DNA of 64,000 bases, taken from an uncultured Bacillota bacterium. GTDB lineage: Bacteria; Bacillota_I; Bacilli_A; RFN20; CAG-826. Each line of letters starts with the position of its first letter. The first letter of the stretch is position 1. The notes beneath the pieces were generated by a model. The model was given only the letters and a program-made list of their open reading frames with translations. It was not told the origin of the DNA and did no database searches. Both the position numbers and the translations under genes were made by a program. Shown one piece after another: positions 1 through 8,011 of this stretch. Location of the stretch: positions 138,590 to 202,589 of the forward strand of contig CASFDV010000001.1 in assembly GCA_949293555.1 (NCBI GenBank), written 5' to 3'.

Positions 1-1
1 C

Positions 2-589
2 ATCTTCCCCATCGACCTGATCGTCTATGGTTGCATCGCCGTGCTCATCGGCGCCTTCCTCTTCATCCAGCCCCTCCTCCCGGGGAGCGACTTCTCCTCA
101 TGGAAAAGGAAGGAAAGGGGCAAGTGGTTCTGGCCGCTCTTCTCCGGAAGCTTGCTTTACGCGCTTATCGCCTTGTACCTCCTCGGGGCGCTTCTCTCGG
201 GCGTCGACTTCGGGGACTGGTTCTCCGGTACCTTCGCCCTCATGTTCCCCAGCTACTTCATGATGGCCCTGACCTCCCTCCTCCTCCTCCCGATCGTCTA
301 TCGCGAGAACCTCCTATCCGCCCATCCTGAAAAGAAGAGGGCCATGCTCATGACGCTCGTGCCAGGGATCCTCGTCGGAATCGGGCTCATCTTCCTCATC
401 GCGACGAACCTCTACGAGCCCAATCTGTACGTCAAGGGCGGCAAGGCCTACTTCCCGATCGACTTCGAAGGTTCCCTGAACGTCGCGCCGGTCGTGCTCT
501 CCCTCTTTCCCCTCATAGGATTCCTCGCGATCCTCGTCCCGAACATCCGCTCTTCCTCGAAGAAAGAGGGAGAAGACGAGAAAGAATAG
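2..589 (+). CDS. Polytopic membrane protein, 5' end outside window
   Basis: This reading frame is open from the first bases of the window, so the true start lies upstream and only the C-terminal ~195 residues are seen. There are about five hydrophobic segments, separated by short charged loops (for example around SWKRKERGK), and a charged cytoplasmic-looking tail SSKKEGEDEKE. I do not recognise the family. The stop codon overlaps a palindrome resembling a CcpA cre site. The next gene, RNase J, has its own promoter, so this looks like the end of an upstream transcription unit. It is confidently protein-coding (sustained codon bias, hydrophobic pattern), but the function is unknown. Confidence 0.75.
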   Translation: MFPIDLIVYGCIAVLIGAFLFIQPLLPGSDFSSWKRKERGKWFWPLFSGSLLYALIALYLLGALLSGVDFGDWFSGTFALMFPSYFMMALTSLLLLPIVYRENLLSAHPEKKRAMLMTLVPGILVGIGLIFLIATNLYEPNLYVKGGKAYFPIDFEGSLNVAPVVLSLFPLIGFLAILVPNIRSSSKKEGEDEKE

Positions 590-602
590 GTAACCGCTTA
601 CC
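589..602. promoter_or_regulatory. cre-like palindrome upstream of RNase J promoter
   Basis: The sequence GGTAACCGCTTACC has matching GGTAA/TTACC arms around a central CG, close to the Gram-positive catabolite-response consensus TGTAANCGNTTACA. It lies 12 bp upstream of the rnjA -35 box. A second, better copy is at 12968-12981. Binding by CcpA or another LacI-family protein is inference. Confidence 0.35.
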
Positions 603-614
603 CGCGCCCCTTCC

Positions 615-643
615 TTGCTAGGCCTTTTCGGCTTTGCGATAAT
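615..643 (+). promoter_or_regulatory. Promoter of rnjA
   Basis: TTGCTA (615-620) and GATAAT (638-643) are separated by 17 bp. Predicted initiation near 650 gives a leader of about 48 nt that carries the GAAGGGAGG ribosome-binding site of rnjA. Confidence 0.6.
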
Positions 644-697
644 TCAGGCAACAAGTCCGAGAAGGATGCTCATTCGCTGAGAAGGGAGGCCTTAGGC

Positions 698-2368
698 ATG
701 GCCGCGACCGACAATTCCATCAATATATTCGCCTTGGGGGGCCTGGGCGAGGTAGGCAAGAACACCTACTGCTTCGAGTCCTCCCGCTCCATCATCCTCG
801 TCGATGCCGGGGTCCGCTTCCCGGAGGCGAACCTCCCGGGCGTGGACTACGTCATCCCCGACTACAGCTTCCTGAGGAACAACAGGGCCAAGTTCAAGGC
901 CCTCTTCATCACGCACGGGCACGAGGACCATATCGGCGGCATCCCCTTCCTCGCCAGGACCATCCATATCCCCGTCATCTACGCCCCGCGCCTGGCGGCC
1001 GCGCTCATCCGCCATAAGCTCGAGGAGCACCGCATCAAGGACAACATCGTCATCCGCGAGGTCAAGGACGGAGAGACGATCGACGTCGGAGGAGACTTCA
1101 AGGTGACCTTCTTCCAGGTCACCCATTCGATCCCGGATTCCTTCGGCCTTTGCATCAACACCTCCGAGGGAAGGATCATTGAGACCGGCGACTTCAAGGT
1201 CGACCTCACCCCGGTCGGGCCCAACTTCAACATCGCCGCCCTCTCCCGCTTCGGGACGGAAGGGGTCGACCTCCTCATGGCGGATTCCACGAACGCCGAG
1301 ATCGAAGGCTACACCCCTTCGGAGACCGCGGTCCGCTCGGGACTCCGCGAGGTGTTCGAGAAAGCCCCGGGGCGCATCATCGTCAGCACGTTCTCGAGCA
1401 ACATCAACCGCATCCAGCAGGTCGTCCAGGAAGCCGTCGATAACGGCAGGAAAATCTGCATCCTCGGCCGCTCGATGGAAAACGTCGTCGGCATCGCCCG
1501 CGAGTACGGGATCATCAAGATTCCCGATGAATCGATCATCGAGGACAAGGAGCTCAGGAACTACCGGGGGAACGAGATCTGCATCCTCTGCACCGGGAGC
1601 CAGGGAGAGGAAATGGCCGCCCTGTCCCGCATCGCCCGTGGCGAGCACAAGCACGTCCATATCCAGCCGATGGACACGGTCGTCTTCTCCTCCAACCCGA
1701 TCCCCGGGAACGGGGCTCTCGTCGACAGGCTCGTGAACTCCATCGTCAAGCAGGGGGCGGACGTCCGCCAGAACGGGCTTGCCTTCTCCCTTCACTCCAG
1801 CGGCCACCCGAGCAAGCAGGAGCTCCGTCTCATCCAGAGGCTCGCCAACCCCCGTTACTTCATGCCGGTCCACGGCGAATACCGGATGCTCCGCCTCCAC
1901 GGGGAGATCGCCGAGCAATGCGGCCTGCCCAAGGACAGGATCTTCCTTTGCGAGAACGGGGACATCCTCACCCTCCGCGACCACAAGGTCACCAGGGGCG
2001 GCCGCATCCCGGAGGAAGACGTCTATATCGACGGGAACGATCTCGAAGGTCTCTCGGGCGCCGTGATGAGAGAAAGGGGCGAACTGAAGAACGACGGCCT
2101 TGTGGCGATCATCGTCGGTCTCGGGAAGGACCGCTCCGTCATGGTCCCGCCCCTCGTCTACGCCCGGGGGTTCGCCCTCGGCCAGGACAGCCACGTCATG
2201 CGCCATGCCCAGATCCACGCCAGGGAGGCGCTTGACCGAATCATCAAGAAAAGGCCCTCGAACGAGGAGGTCAAGGCCGCCCTCCGCCAGGAGGTGGAGC
2301 GCTACATATACCGCAAGACCGCGAGGACCCCGATGGTCGTCCCGCTCCTGATGAACGAGGGCCGCTAG
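698..2368 (+). CDS. rnjA: Ribonuclease J (metallo-beta-lactamase/beta-CASP)
   Basis: RNase J, an endo- and 5'-to-3' exoribonuclease of mRNA decay and rRNA maturation in Bacillota. The 556 residues match the usual length. The metallo-beta-lactamase signature THGHEDHIGG (about residue 73) and the later ETGDFKVD and HSSGHPS motifs of the zinc site and beta-CASP domain are all present, followed by the C-terminal domain. The ATG is preceded by GAAGGGAGG. Maf starts directly at the next base after the stop, so the two are probably cotranscribed. Whether this is the J1 or J2 paralogue cannot be decided here; the symbol rnjA is used generically. Confidence 0.93.
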   Translation: MAATDNSINIFALGGLGEVGKNTYCFESSRSIILVDAGVRFPEANLPGVDYVIPDYSFLRNNRAKFKALFITHGHEDHIGGIPFLARTIHIPVIYAPRLAAALIRHKLEEHRIKDNIVIREVKDGETIDVGGDFKVTFFQVTHSIPDSFGLCINTSEGRIIETGDFKVDLTPVGPNFNIAALSRFGTEGVDLLMADSTNAEIEGYTPSETAVRSGLREVFEKAPGRIIVSTFSSNINRIQQVVQEAVDNGRKICILGRSMENVVGIAREYGIIKIPDESIIEDKELRNYRGNEICILCTGSQGEEMAALSRIARGEHKHVHIQPMDTVVFSSNPIPGNGALVDRLVNSIVKQGADVRQNGLAFSLHSSGHPSKQELRLIQRLANPRYFMPVHGEYRMLRLHGEIAEQCGLPKDRIFLCENGDILTLRDHKVTRGGRIPEEDVYIDGNDLEGLSGAVMRERGELKNDGLVAIIVGLGKDRSVMVPPLVYARGFALGQDSHVMRHAQIHAREALDRIIKKRPSNEEVKAALRQEVERYIYRKTARTPMVVPLLMNEGR

Positions 2369-2950
2369 ATGCTCATCCTCGCCAGCGGCTCGCCCCGGAG
2401 GAAGGAGCTCCTTTCCCTTCTGAAGGAAGATTTCGCGATCGTCGTCCCGATGGACGAAGAGAGGCTCTATCTAGGCGCAAGGCCGATCGAGACCCTCCCG
2501 CAGGAGGAAAGCAAGGTCAAGGCCTACCGCGTGTTCTCCTTGTACCCGAGGGACGAAGTCCTTGCCGCCGACACGGTCGTCGTCCACGAGGGGAAGGGGC
2601 TCGGGAAGCCAAAAGACAGGGAGGATGCCTGCCGGATGCTCCGTTCCCTAAGCGGGAAGCGCCATGTCGTGCTGACCGGATACACCTACCTCTCCCCCGC
2701 GAAAGAAATATCCAGGACGGTGCGCTCGGAAGTCTACTTCAAGGATTTATCCGATAAAGAGATTGAGTTTTACGTAGATAACGCGAAACCATTCGATAAG
2801 GCAGGCTCTTATGGCATCCAGGACGAGGGCACCCCTGTCCTAAGGGTCGCGGGGAGCTTCGCCAATGTGATGGGCCTTCCCGTGGAGGATATCGCCCTCC
2901 ATGTGTTCGGAAGGAAGATCGAGCCCTATTCCCCGAAAAGCGCGCGGTAG
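2369..2950 (+). CDS. maf: Maf-type nucleoside triphosphate pyrophosphatase
   Basis: A Maf/Ham1-fold house-cleaning enzyme that hydrolyses non-canonical or specific NTPs (dTTP, UTP or modified nucleotides) to the monophosphate. The N-terminal signature ASGSPRRKELL, the AADTVVV motif with the catalytic Asp, KPKDREDA and KAGSYGIQ are all present in 193 residues, a normal length. The ATG follows the rnjA stop with no gap, implying translational coupling. Its 3' end overlaps the convergent EIIB-like gene by 25 bp. Substrate preference (YhdE-like versus YceF-like) cannot be read from sequence alone. Confidence 0.9.
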   Translation: MLILASGSPRRKELLSLLKEDFAIVVPMDEERLYLGARPIETLPQEESKVKAYRVFSLYPRDEVLAADTVVVHEGKGLGKPKDREDACRMLRSLSGKRHVVLTGYTYLSPAKEISRTVRSEVYFKDLSDKEIEFYVDNAKPFDKAGSYGIQDEGTPVLRVAGSFANVMGLPVEDIALHVFGRKIEPYSPKSAR

Positions 2951-3285
2951 ACCTCGGGAGCCTTCTCGGGAAGCACGAGGACAAGCCTATCGCTCATGCG
3001 GATGAAGCCGGTCACCCCGGCTTCCCTCAGCCTCGCTTCCTCCACCTTCGCATCGTCCTTGAGGCGCAACGTGATCCTGCTTCCCGCGAGGGAATGGTCG
3101 ATGACGTTCTCCATCCCTCCGACCGCCCCGATGAGCGCCCCCGAGGCCACTTTGGCGGGAACGCCCTTCCCTTTCCTCGAGCGAAGGAGGAAATAGGCCA
3201 GGGCTCCTCCGCCGGCAAGGACGGCGATCCCAAGAAGCACGATCCACCAGAGGTTCGTGATGAGGAAATCATTCAGCGTTGGCAT
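2926..3285 (-). CDS. Membrane-anchored degenerate PTS EIIB-like protein
   Basis: A 119-residue protein with one N-terminal transmembrane helix (about residues 10-34) and a basic stretch RSRKGKG. The rest resembles the glucose-type PTS EIIB domain: GAVGGMENV, then SRITLRLKD at the place of CITRLRxxxKD, then LREAGVTGFIR. The phosphocysteine is replaced (Ala or Gly by alignment), so it should not carry phosphate. Similar Cys-less anchored EIIB-like proteins are annotated in mycoplasmas, with unknown function. The start is 6 nt behind a TATTAT box, so the mRNA is probably leaderless. Family assignment is moderately sure; the role is unknown. Confidence 0.7.
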   Translation of the reverse strand: MPTLNDFLITNLWWIVLLGIAVLAGGGALAYFLLRSRKGKGVPAKVASGALIGAVGGMENVIDHSLAGSRITLRLKDDAKVEEARLREAGVTGFIRMSDRLVLVLPEKAPEVYRALFGE

Positions 3286-3297
3286 GCGTCTATAATA
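3286..3297. promoter_or_regulatory. Overlapping divergent -10 boxes (EIIB-like and CYTH genes)
   Basis: TATAAT (3291-3296) reads rightwards for the CYTH gene, and TATTAT (3297-3292) reads leftwards on the other strand, ending 6 nt before the ATG of the EIIB-like gene. The two boxes share five base pairs, so two polymerases cannot occupy both at once. Confidence 0.55.
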
Positions 3298-3323
3298 TCA
3301 AACAGCCGCATAGGAGGATTCCC

Positions 3324-3905
3324 ATGTCCAACGCGATCGAAATCGAGGCCAAGGCCCTTCTCGACCAGGAGGGCTACAAGAAGCTGAGGAGGATCTACCA
3401 GCTCTACCCCAGCTACTGCCAGACCAACTATTACATCGACACGGAGGACGGCCTTCTCCGCAGGGAGGGCTTCGGACTCCGGATCCGCGAGAAGGGCGGC
3501 AACTACGAGATGACCCTCAAGGCCCCGCTTTCCCAGGGCTTCCTCGAGAAGAACTGCACATGGGACGCGGGGATGTTCCACGACTTCGAGGAAGGCGGCC
3601 CCTTCCCCGAGGGCGACATCAAGCGTTTCCTCACCATGTGCGACATCCCCGTGGACGCCCTCAGGATCCGCACCTCGCTCCGGACGACCCGCGTCGACGT
3701 CCCCTACCAGGGCGGGAAGCTCTCCATCGACGAGAACCACTATTCCGGGATCGTCGACTACGAGATCGAGCTTGAGTACTCGAACGAGAAGGACGCTGAG
3801 CGGCTCCTTCACGAGCTTCTTGAGACGACCGGGGTTGCCTACACGCCGGGAAACAAGACGAAGGTGACGCGCGCCTTGAACGCCTACGAGGCCTCGAAGA
3901 AGTAA
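3324..3905 (+). CDS. CYTH-domain protein (YjbK-like)
   Basis: A CYTH (CyaB-thiamine triphosphatase) protein, which folds as a beta tunnel and binds or hydrolyses triphosphorylated compounds with a divalent metal. The diagnostic N-terminal IEIEAKALL (ExExK) is present, followed by charged tunnel strands such as GFGLRIREK, MTLKAP and YEIELEYS. It has 193 residues, close to Bacillus YjbK. An upstream in-frame ATG at 3279 would include the promoter; the ATG at 3324 has TAGGAGG at proper spacing and is preferred. The substrate (inorganic triphosphate, ThTP or another) is not determined. A strong terminator follows. Confidence 0.85.
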   Translation: MSNAIEIEAKALLDQEGYKKLRRIYQLYPSYCQTNYYIDTEDGLLRREGFGLRIREKGGNYEMTLKAPLSQGFLEKNCTWDAGMFHDFEEGGPFPEGDIKRFLTMCDIPVDALRIRTSLRTTRVDVPYQGGKLSIDENHYSGIVDYEIELEYSNEKDAERLLHELLETTGVAYTPGNKTKVTRALNAYEASKK

Positions 3906-3916
3906 GGAAGGCACAG

Positions 3917-3952
3917 AAAAAGGCCGGGACGAGACGGGTCCCGGCCTTTTCC
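3917..3952. terminator. Bidirectional terminator between CYTH gene and spx
   Basis: The stem AAGGCCGGGAC/GTCCCGGCCTT has a 7-nt loop, with A-rich sequence on the left and TTTT on the right, so it works for both the rightward CYTH gene and the leftward spx gene. Confidence 0.85.
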
Positions 3953-3957
3953 AATGA

Positions 3958-4422
3958 CTAGGAAGACTTCTTGATCTCGTTCCGGATCGCTTCCAGGATC
4001 CGGTCCTTGCTTGGCGCACACCTCCCCCACTCGGGGCAGGAGTCGTCGCACCAAAGCTCCGCCATCCTCCTCGCCCGCGGGATGAAGGTGCGGATCTCCT
4101 CCGGGTCGTAGCCGACCTGCACCCTCCTGTCGTCGACGATGATCGGCCTCCTGAGGACGGAAGGATTCTCGAGAATGAAGGCGATGAGCTCGGAGACCTT
4201 CATGGAGTCGAAGTCGATGTGCTTCTCCATGACGATCTTGCTTCTCGGGGAAATGATGTCCTCGGTGCCGTTCTCGCACTTCGCGATGATCTCGCGGAGG
4301 TCTTCCTTCTTGAGGGCGCTTGAGAAAATATCGACGCCTTTGTAGGGAATGCCCTGCTCGTCGAACCATTTCCGCACCTTCCGGCAGGAAGAGCAGCTTG
4401 GCGAATAGTAAATCTTAATCAC
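3958..4422 (-). CDS. spx: Spx/ArsC-family protein with Cys-rich C-terminal extension
   Basis: A thioredoxin-fold Spx/ArsC protein. The N-terminal CSSC redox switch (in SPSCSSCRKV), the middle region and the LRRPI motif match Spx, which binds the RNA polymerase alpha C-terminal domain to control the thiol stress response. At 154 residues it is about 20 longer than Spx; the extra tail holds three cysteines (WCDDSCPEWGRC). The start is GTG at 4422, only 6 nt after TATAAT, so the mRNA appears leaderless. It could instead be a YffB/ArsC-like reductase; the RRP motif and CxxC favour Spx. Divergent from trpS. Confidence 0.75.
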   Translation of the reverse strand: MIKIYYSPSCSSCRKVRKWFDEQGIPYKGVDIFSSALKKEDLREIIAKCENGTEDIISPRSKIVMEKHIDFDSMKVSELIAFILENPSVLRRPIIVDDRRVQVGYDPEEIRTFIPRARRMAELWCDDSCPEWGRCAPSKDRILEAIRNEIKKSS

Positions 4423-4428
4423 GCGTAG

Positions 4429-4434
4429 ATTATA
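4429..4434 (-). promoter_or_regulatory. -10 box of spx, leaderless geometry
   Basis: TATAAT on the minus strand is followed by six bases and then the GTG start, so the transcript should begin at or next to the start codon. No Shine-Dalgarno site can fit. Confidence 0.6.
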
Positions 4435-4480
4435 GCGCCCTCCGAGGGAAGAGCGGGGCGCGCCCCCTAGGGGCGAAGAG

Positions 4481-4486
4481 TATAAT
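4481..4486 (+). promoter_or_regulatory. -10 box of trpS, near-leaderless
   Basis: TATAAT lies 9 nt before the trpS ATG. No recognisable -35 box is present. A perfect 12-bp palindrome GGGGCGCGCCCC at 4455-4466 occupies the area between the divergent spx and trpS promoters. Confidence 0.55.
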
Positions 4487-4495
4487 CCAGGCGTT

Positions 4496-5479
4496 ATGGA
4501 CCGTATTCTTTCCGGCATCAAGCCCACGGGCTCGCTGACCCTCGGGAACTACATCGGGGCGCTCCGGCACTTCCGCGACTTCCAGGACAAGGGCGAGGTG
4601 TTCATCTTCATCGCCGACCTACACGCGCTGACCCTTCCGATCGACCCCGCGACATTGAGGGAGAACTCCCGCGACATCGCCGCCTTCTACCTTGCCTCCG
4701 GGCTGGATCCCGAAAGGACCACAATCTTCCTCCAGAGCGCAGTGCCCCAGCACGCGGAACTGAACGCGATCCTCCAGAACTTCCTCTACATGGGCGAGCT
4801 CCGTAGGATGACCCAGTTCAAGGATAAGTCCCAGAAAATGAAGGACTCGGCGATCGGGCTCGGCCTTTTCGCCTATCCGAGCCTGATGGCCTCCGACATC
4901 GTTCTCTACGACGCGACGATCGTTCCCGTCGGGGAGGACCAGACGCAGCACGTCGAGCTCGCCAGGGATCTCGTAGGGCGCTTCAACTCCCGCTACGGGG
5001 AGATTCTCACGATACCCCGCGCGGAAGTCACCCGGGTCGGCAAGCGCATCATGTCGCTCAGCGACCCGACGAAGAAGATGTCCAAGTCCGATCCGAAGGG
5101 CGACATCTTCCTCAAGGACGACCCAGCGGCCATCCGGAAGAAAATCATGTCCGCCAAGACCGACTCCGGAAGCGAGGTCAGGTTCGACCCTGTCGAAAAG
5201 CCTGGGATCAGCAATCTGCTGACCATCTACTCCGCGCTTTCCGACATCACGGTCGAAGAGGCGGAGAAGCGTTTCGCGGGATACCGCTACGGAGATTTCA
5301 AGAAAGCGGTCGCCGACATCGTCCTCGAGACCCTGGTCCCTTTCCAGGAACGCTACCGGCAGATCCTTTCCTCCGGCGAATACCTCGAAGTCCTCCACAA
5401 AGGAGCGGCCAGGGCTACGCTTGAGGCCGAAAAGGTCCTTTCCCGCGTGCAGCATGCCGTCGGGCTCCTTGATGAATGA
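4496..5479 (+). CDS. trpS: Tryptophanyl-tRNA synthetase
   Basis: A class I aminoacyl-tRNA synthetase that charges tRNA-Trp in the cytoplasm. It has 327 residues, as usual for bacterial TrpS. The N-terminal GIKPTGSLTLGNYIGA holds the HIGH-equivalent; GEDQTQHVEL and the KMSKS loop (KKMSKSDPKG, about residue 196) are intact. The ATG follows TATAAT by 9 nt with no Shine-Dalgarno site, so translation probably starts on a leaderless or nearly leaderless mRNA. The stop overlaps the start of the following HAD gene by 8 bp (ATGAATGA), indicating coupling. Confidence 0.96.
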   Translation: MDRILSGIKPTGSLTLGNYIGALRHFRDFQDKGEVFIFIADLHALTLPIDPATLRENSRDIAAFYLASGLDPERTTIFLQSAVPQHAELNAILQNFLYMGELRRMTQFKDKSQKMKDSAIGLGLFAYPSLMASDIVLYDATIVPVGEDQTQHVELARDLVGRFNSRYGEILTIPRAEVTRVGKRIMSLSDPTKKMSKSDPKGDIFLKDDPAAIRKKIMSAKTDSGSEVRFDPVEKPGISNLLTIYSALSDITVEEAEKRFAGYRYGDFKKAVADIVLETLVPFQERYRQILSSGEYLEVLHKGAARATLEAEKVLSRVQHAVGLLDE

Positions 5480-6263
5480 GACGTGGCTCGTCCTCGACGT
5501 GGACGGCACGCTTCTCGACCCGAAAGGAATATTGGAAGAAAACCTCGCAAGATACCTGAGGGAGCTGAGGCAGAGGGTGGAAATCGTCCTCATGACAGGA
5601 CGGCCTCCCAGGAACCTCGCCCCGATCGTGGAGACGATCGGCCTTAGATCCCCGCACGTCGCCTATAACGGCCAGCTGATCCTGGACGCGAACGATCGCC
5701 CTCTCGTGGAAAAGCGTTTTCCCATGGCTTTGATGAAAGAACTCCTTTCCCGTCTGAGCGGCCGTGTTCCACTCATCCATTTGGAGGGGTCCGGCTGGGT
5801 TTACAGGGAAGGGTCGGACGCTCCCTTGGAACGCTACTTCCCGAAGGAGGGCATGAAGTCCCCCGATAAGGGAGGATCGCTCCCTGGGGAAGATCCATGG
5901 GTATTCCTCTTTGCCACGAGTGATACTTCTATTCCTGCAGAAATCGCATCTTTTCTTGAATATTCATCAAATTTAATCCTCGGACTCCGTTCCTGGAACG
6001 GGCTGCCCTACCACGAGGTCTATCGGAAGGACGCGGACAAGGGAACCGCGCTTTGCGCTCTGATGGAGGCGCTGCCCCATAGGCCTTCCAGGATCATCGG
6101 GGTCGGCGACTCGACGAACGACGAGGCTTTCCTGCGCCTCGTTGACGAACCCTACCTCATGAGGAACGCCAGGAACGGGGAACTTAGGAAAAAGTTCCCC
6201 CTCACTCGGAGGGGGAACGACGAAGGCGGGCTTCTGGACCTTCTTTCGGAACTTTGCCTTTAG
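5472..6263 (+). CDS. Cof-type HAD phosphatase
   Basis: A haloacid dehalogenase of the Cof/YidA class, cytoplasmic phosphatases acting on sugar phosphates, nucleotides or flavins. Motif I LDVDGTLLD is at the N-terminus, motif II MTGRPPRN follows, and motif IV GVGDSTNDEAF is near the C-terminus. It has 263 residues. The ATG at 5472 is chosen because it starts just before motif I and overlaps the trpS stop. The TAG stop overlaps the TAA stop of the convergent phosphosugar mutase gene. The substrate is unknown. Confidence 0.85.
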   Translation: MNETWLVLDVDGTLLDPKGILEENLARYLRELRQRVEIVLMTGRPPRNLAPIVETIGLRSPHVAYNGQLILDANDRPLVEKRFPMALMKELLSRLSGRVPLIHLEGSGWVYREGSDAPLERYFPKEGMKSPDKGGSLPGEDPWVFLFATSDTSIPAEIASFLEYSSNLILGLRSWNGLPYHEVYRKDADKGTALCALMEALPHRPSRIIGVGDSTNDEAFLRLVDEPYLMRNARNGELRKKFPLTRRGNDEGGLLDLLSELCL

Positions 6264-7972
6264 GCCTTGACCCCGAGGATGCCCTTGATGGAGGAGACGA
6301 GGGCCTTCGCCTCTTCGTCCAGTCCTTCTTCCTTCGTCCCGGCGGCTTCGACGTAGAACTTGCACTTCGGCTCGGTCCCCGAGGGACGGACGGCGATCCA
6401 GGAAGTGTCCTCGAGGAGGAGGCGGACGACGTCGCTCCTGTCCATGCCAGTGGGCTTCTTCTCGCCAGTAGCCAGGTCTAGGATCTCTCCCTTGAGGTAG
6501 TCCTCGACGCGGACGACCTTCCTCCCGAGGACCTCGGAGGGCGCGTTCTCGTGCAGCTTTTCCATGATGGCCTTCATCGCGGAGGCGCCTTCCGAACCCT
6601 CGAAGTAGACGCTTTCGGTCGTGGAGGAGACGAAACCCACGCGTTTCTCCAGCTCGCGGTAGGCGATGTCAAGTGGCGTGCCCGCGCGGTAGTGGTAGAG
6701 CGCCATCTCGACGTAGAGGAGAATCGCCTGAAGGCCGTCCTTGTCGCGGACGAAGGGCTTCACGAGGCAGCCGTAGCTTTCCTCGTAGCCGAAGAGGAAA
6801 GTCGGCCCGCCCAGCCTCTCGTAATGATGGATCCTGTCGCCGATGTACTTGAAGCCGGTGAGGAAGCTCTCAACGCTGACCCCGTGGCTTTCGGCGACCT
6901 TCCTCGCAAGCGAGGAGGATACAATCGTGTCGTAGACGACCCCGTCCTTGGGGAGCGCCCCCTTCTCCTCGTAGCCCCTCAGGATGTAGTCGAGAAGGAG
7001 CGCGGCGGACTGGTTCCCCGTGAAGCGCTGGTAGGTGCCGTCGGAGGCGAGGTAGGCGACCCCGCAGCGGTCCCCGTCTGGATCGGTCATCACGATGAGC
7101 GGGGCCTTATGTTCCTTAGCGAGCTTCAAAGGCTCGACATAGGCTTCCTCTAGCTCAGGGTTCGGGCTCAAGGTCGCGCCGAAGTCCGGGTCATGGACGC
7201 ACTGGGCCACGACAGGAAGGATCTCGTAGCCGAGGTCCTGGAAGACGCGCATCGCGTTCTCGTAAGAGGCCCCGTGCTGGGGGGTGTAGACGACGGGGAA
7301 GCCTTTCTTGTCGAGTTCCGGGTGGATCTGAATGGCTTCGACAAGGGCGACGTACTTGTCGTCCATCTCGGGGCCGAAGGTGACCGTCTTCCCGGCATGG
7401 GCGTCCTTCTTCACGTCGCAGGCGAGCTCGTCGGGAAGTTCGGAGATGATCTCCAGAAGGCGCTTGATCTTCCGCGGGACGAGCTGGCATCCCGTCTCGT
7501 CGTAGACCTTATAGCCGTTGTACTGGCGGGGATTATGCGAGGCGGTGATCATGATGCCGCCGACGCAGCCTTGCTCGCGGACCGCGTAAGAAAGCTCAGG
7601 GGTAGGGCGGAGCCCATCGAAGATGAAGGCGTTGATGCCCATGTCATTGAGGATCGAGGCGCTTTCCAGCGTGAACTCCCGCGATAGATGACGGTTGTCA
7701 TGACTGATCGCCACTCCCCTCTCCCTTGCGTCAGGGAACTTCTCGAGGAGGTAAAGCGCAAAGGCCACCGTGGCCTTCCGCACGGTGTGCTCATTCATGC
7801 GGTTGGTGCCTGGCCCGAGGACGCCCCTCATGCCGGCGGTTCCGAACTCGATGTCCTGGAAGAAGGCGTCGTCCCTCTCCTTGGCATCCATCGCCCGGAG
7901 CACGTCCTTGTCCTTCGCGCTCACCTTGTCGGATGCGAGCCAGCGCTCGTAGTTCTTCTGGACCTTGTCCAT
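6260..7972 (-). CDS. pgcA: Phosphoglucomutase/phosphomannomutase
   Basis: An alpha-D-phosphohexomutase interconverting hexose 1- and 6-phosphates, feeding glycolipid, teichoic acid or polysaccharide synthesis. The phosphoserine loop ITASHNPRQYNGYK, the metal loop DPDGDRCGVA, the sugar loop GYEESYGC and the C-terminal phosphate loop VRPSGTEPK are all present in 570 residues, the length of the PgcA type. The ATG at 7972 has GGAGG upstream and is preferred over an earlier in-frame start. It lies 39 nt downstream of the RluD-like gene on the same strand and may share its transcript. Confidence 0.9.
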   Translation of the reverse strand: MDKVQKNYERWLASDKVSAKDKDVLRAMDAKERDDAFFQDIEFGTAGMRGVLGPGTNRMNEHTVRKATVAFALYLLEKFPDARERGVAISHDNRHLSREFTLESASILNDMGINAFIFDGLRPTPELSYAVREQGCVGGIMITASHNPRQYNGYKVYDETGCQLVPRKIKRLLEIISELPDELACDVKKDAHAGKTVTFGPEMDDKYVALVEAIQIHPELDKKGFPVVYTPQHGASYENAMRVFQDLGYEILPVVAQCVHDPDFGATLSPNPELEEAYVEPLKLAKEHKAPLIVMTDPDGDRCGVAYLASDGTYQRFTGNQSAALLLDYILRGYEEKGALPKDGVVYDTIVSSSLARKVAESHGVSVESFLTGFKYIGDRIHHYERLGGPTFLFGYEESYGCLVKPFVRDKDGLQAILLYVEMALYHYRAGTPLDIAYRELEKRVGFVSSTTESVYFEGSEGASAMKAIMEKLHENAPSEVLGRKVVRVEDYLKGEILDLATGEKKPTGMDRSDVVRLLLEDTSWIAVRPSGTEPKCKFYVEAAGTKEEGLDEEAKALVSSIKGILGVKA

Positions 7973-8011
7973 AGCACCTCCTGTCCCCTTTCCGGGTCCT
8001 TTGCCCATATC

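Noticed and set aside
692-2218. Open frame antisense to RNase J
   Set aside because: It has the same codon-shadow composition as other antisense frames here and matches no family.
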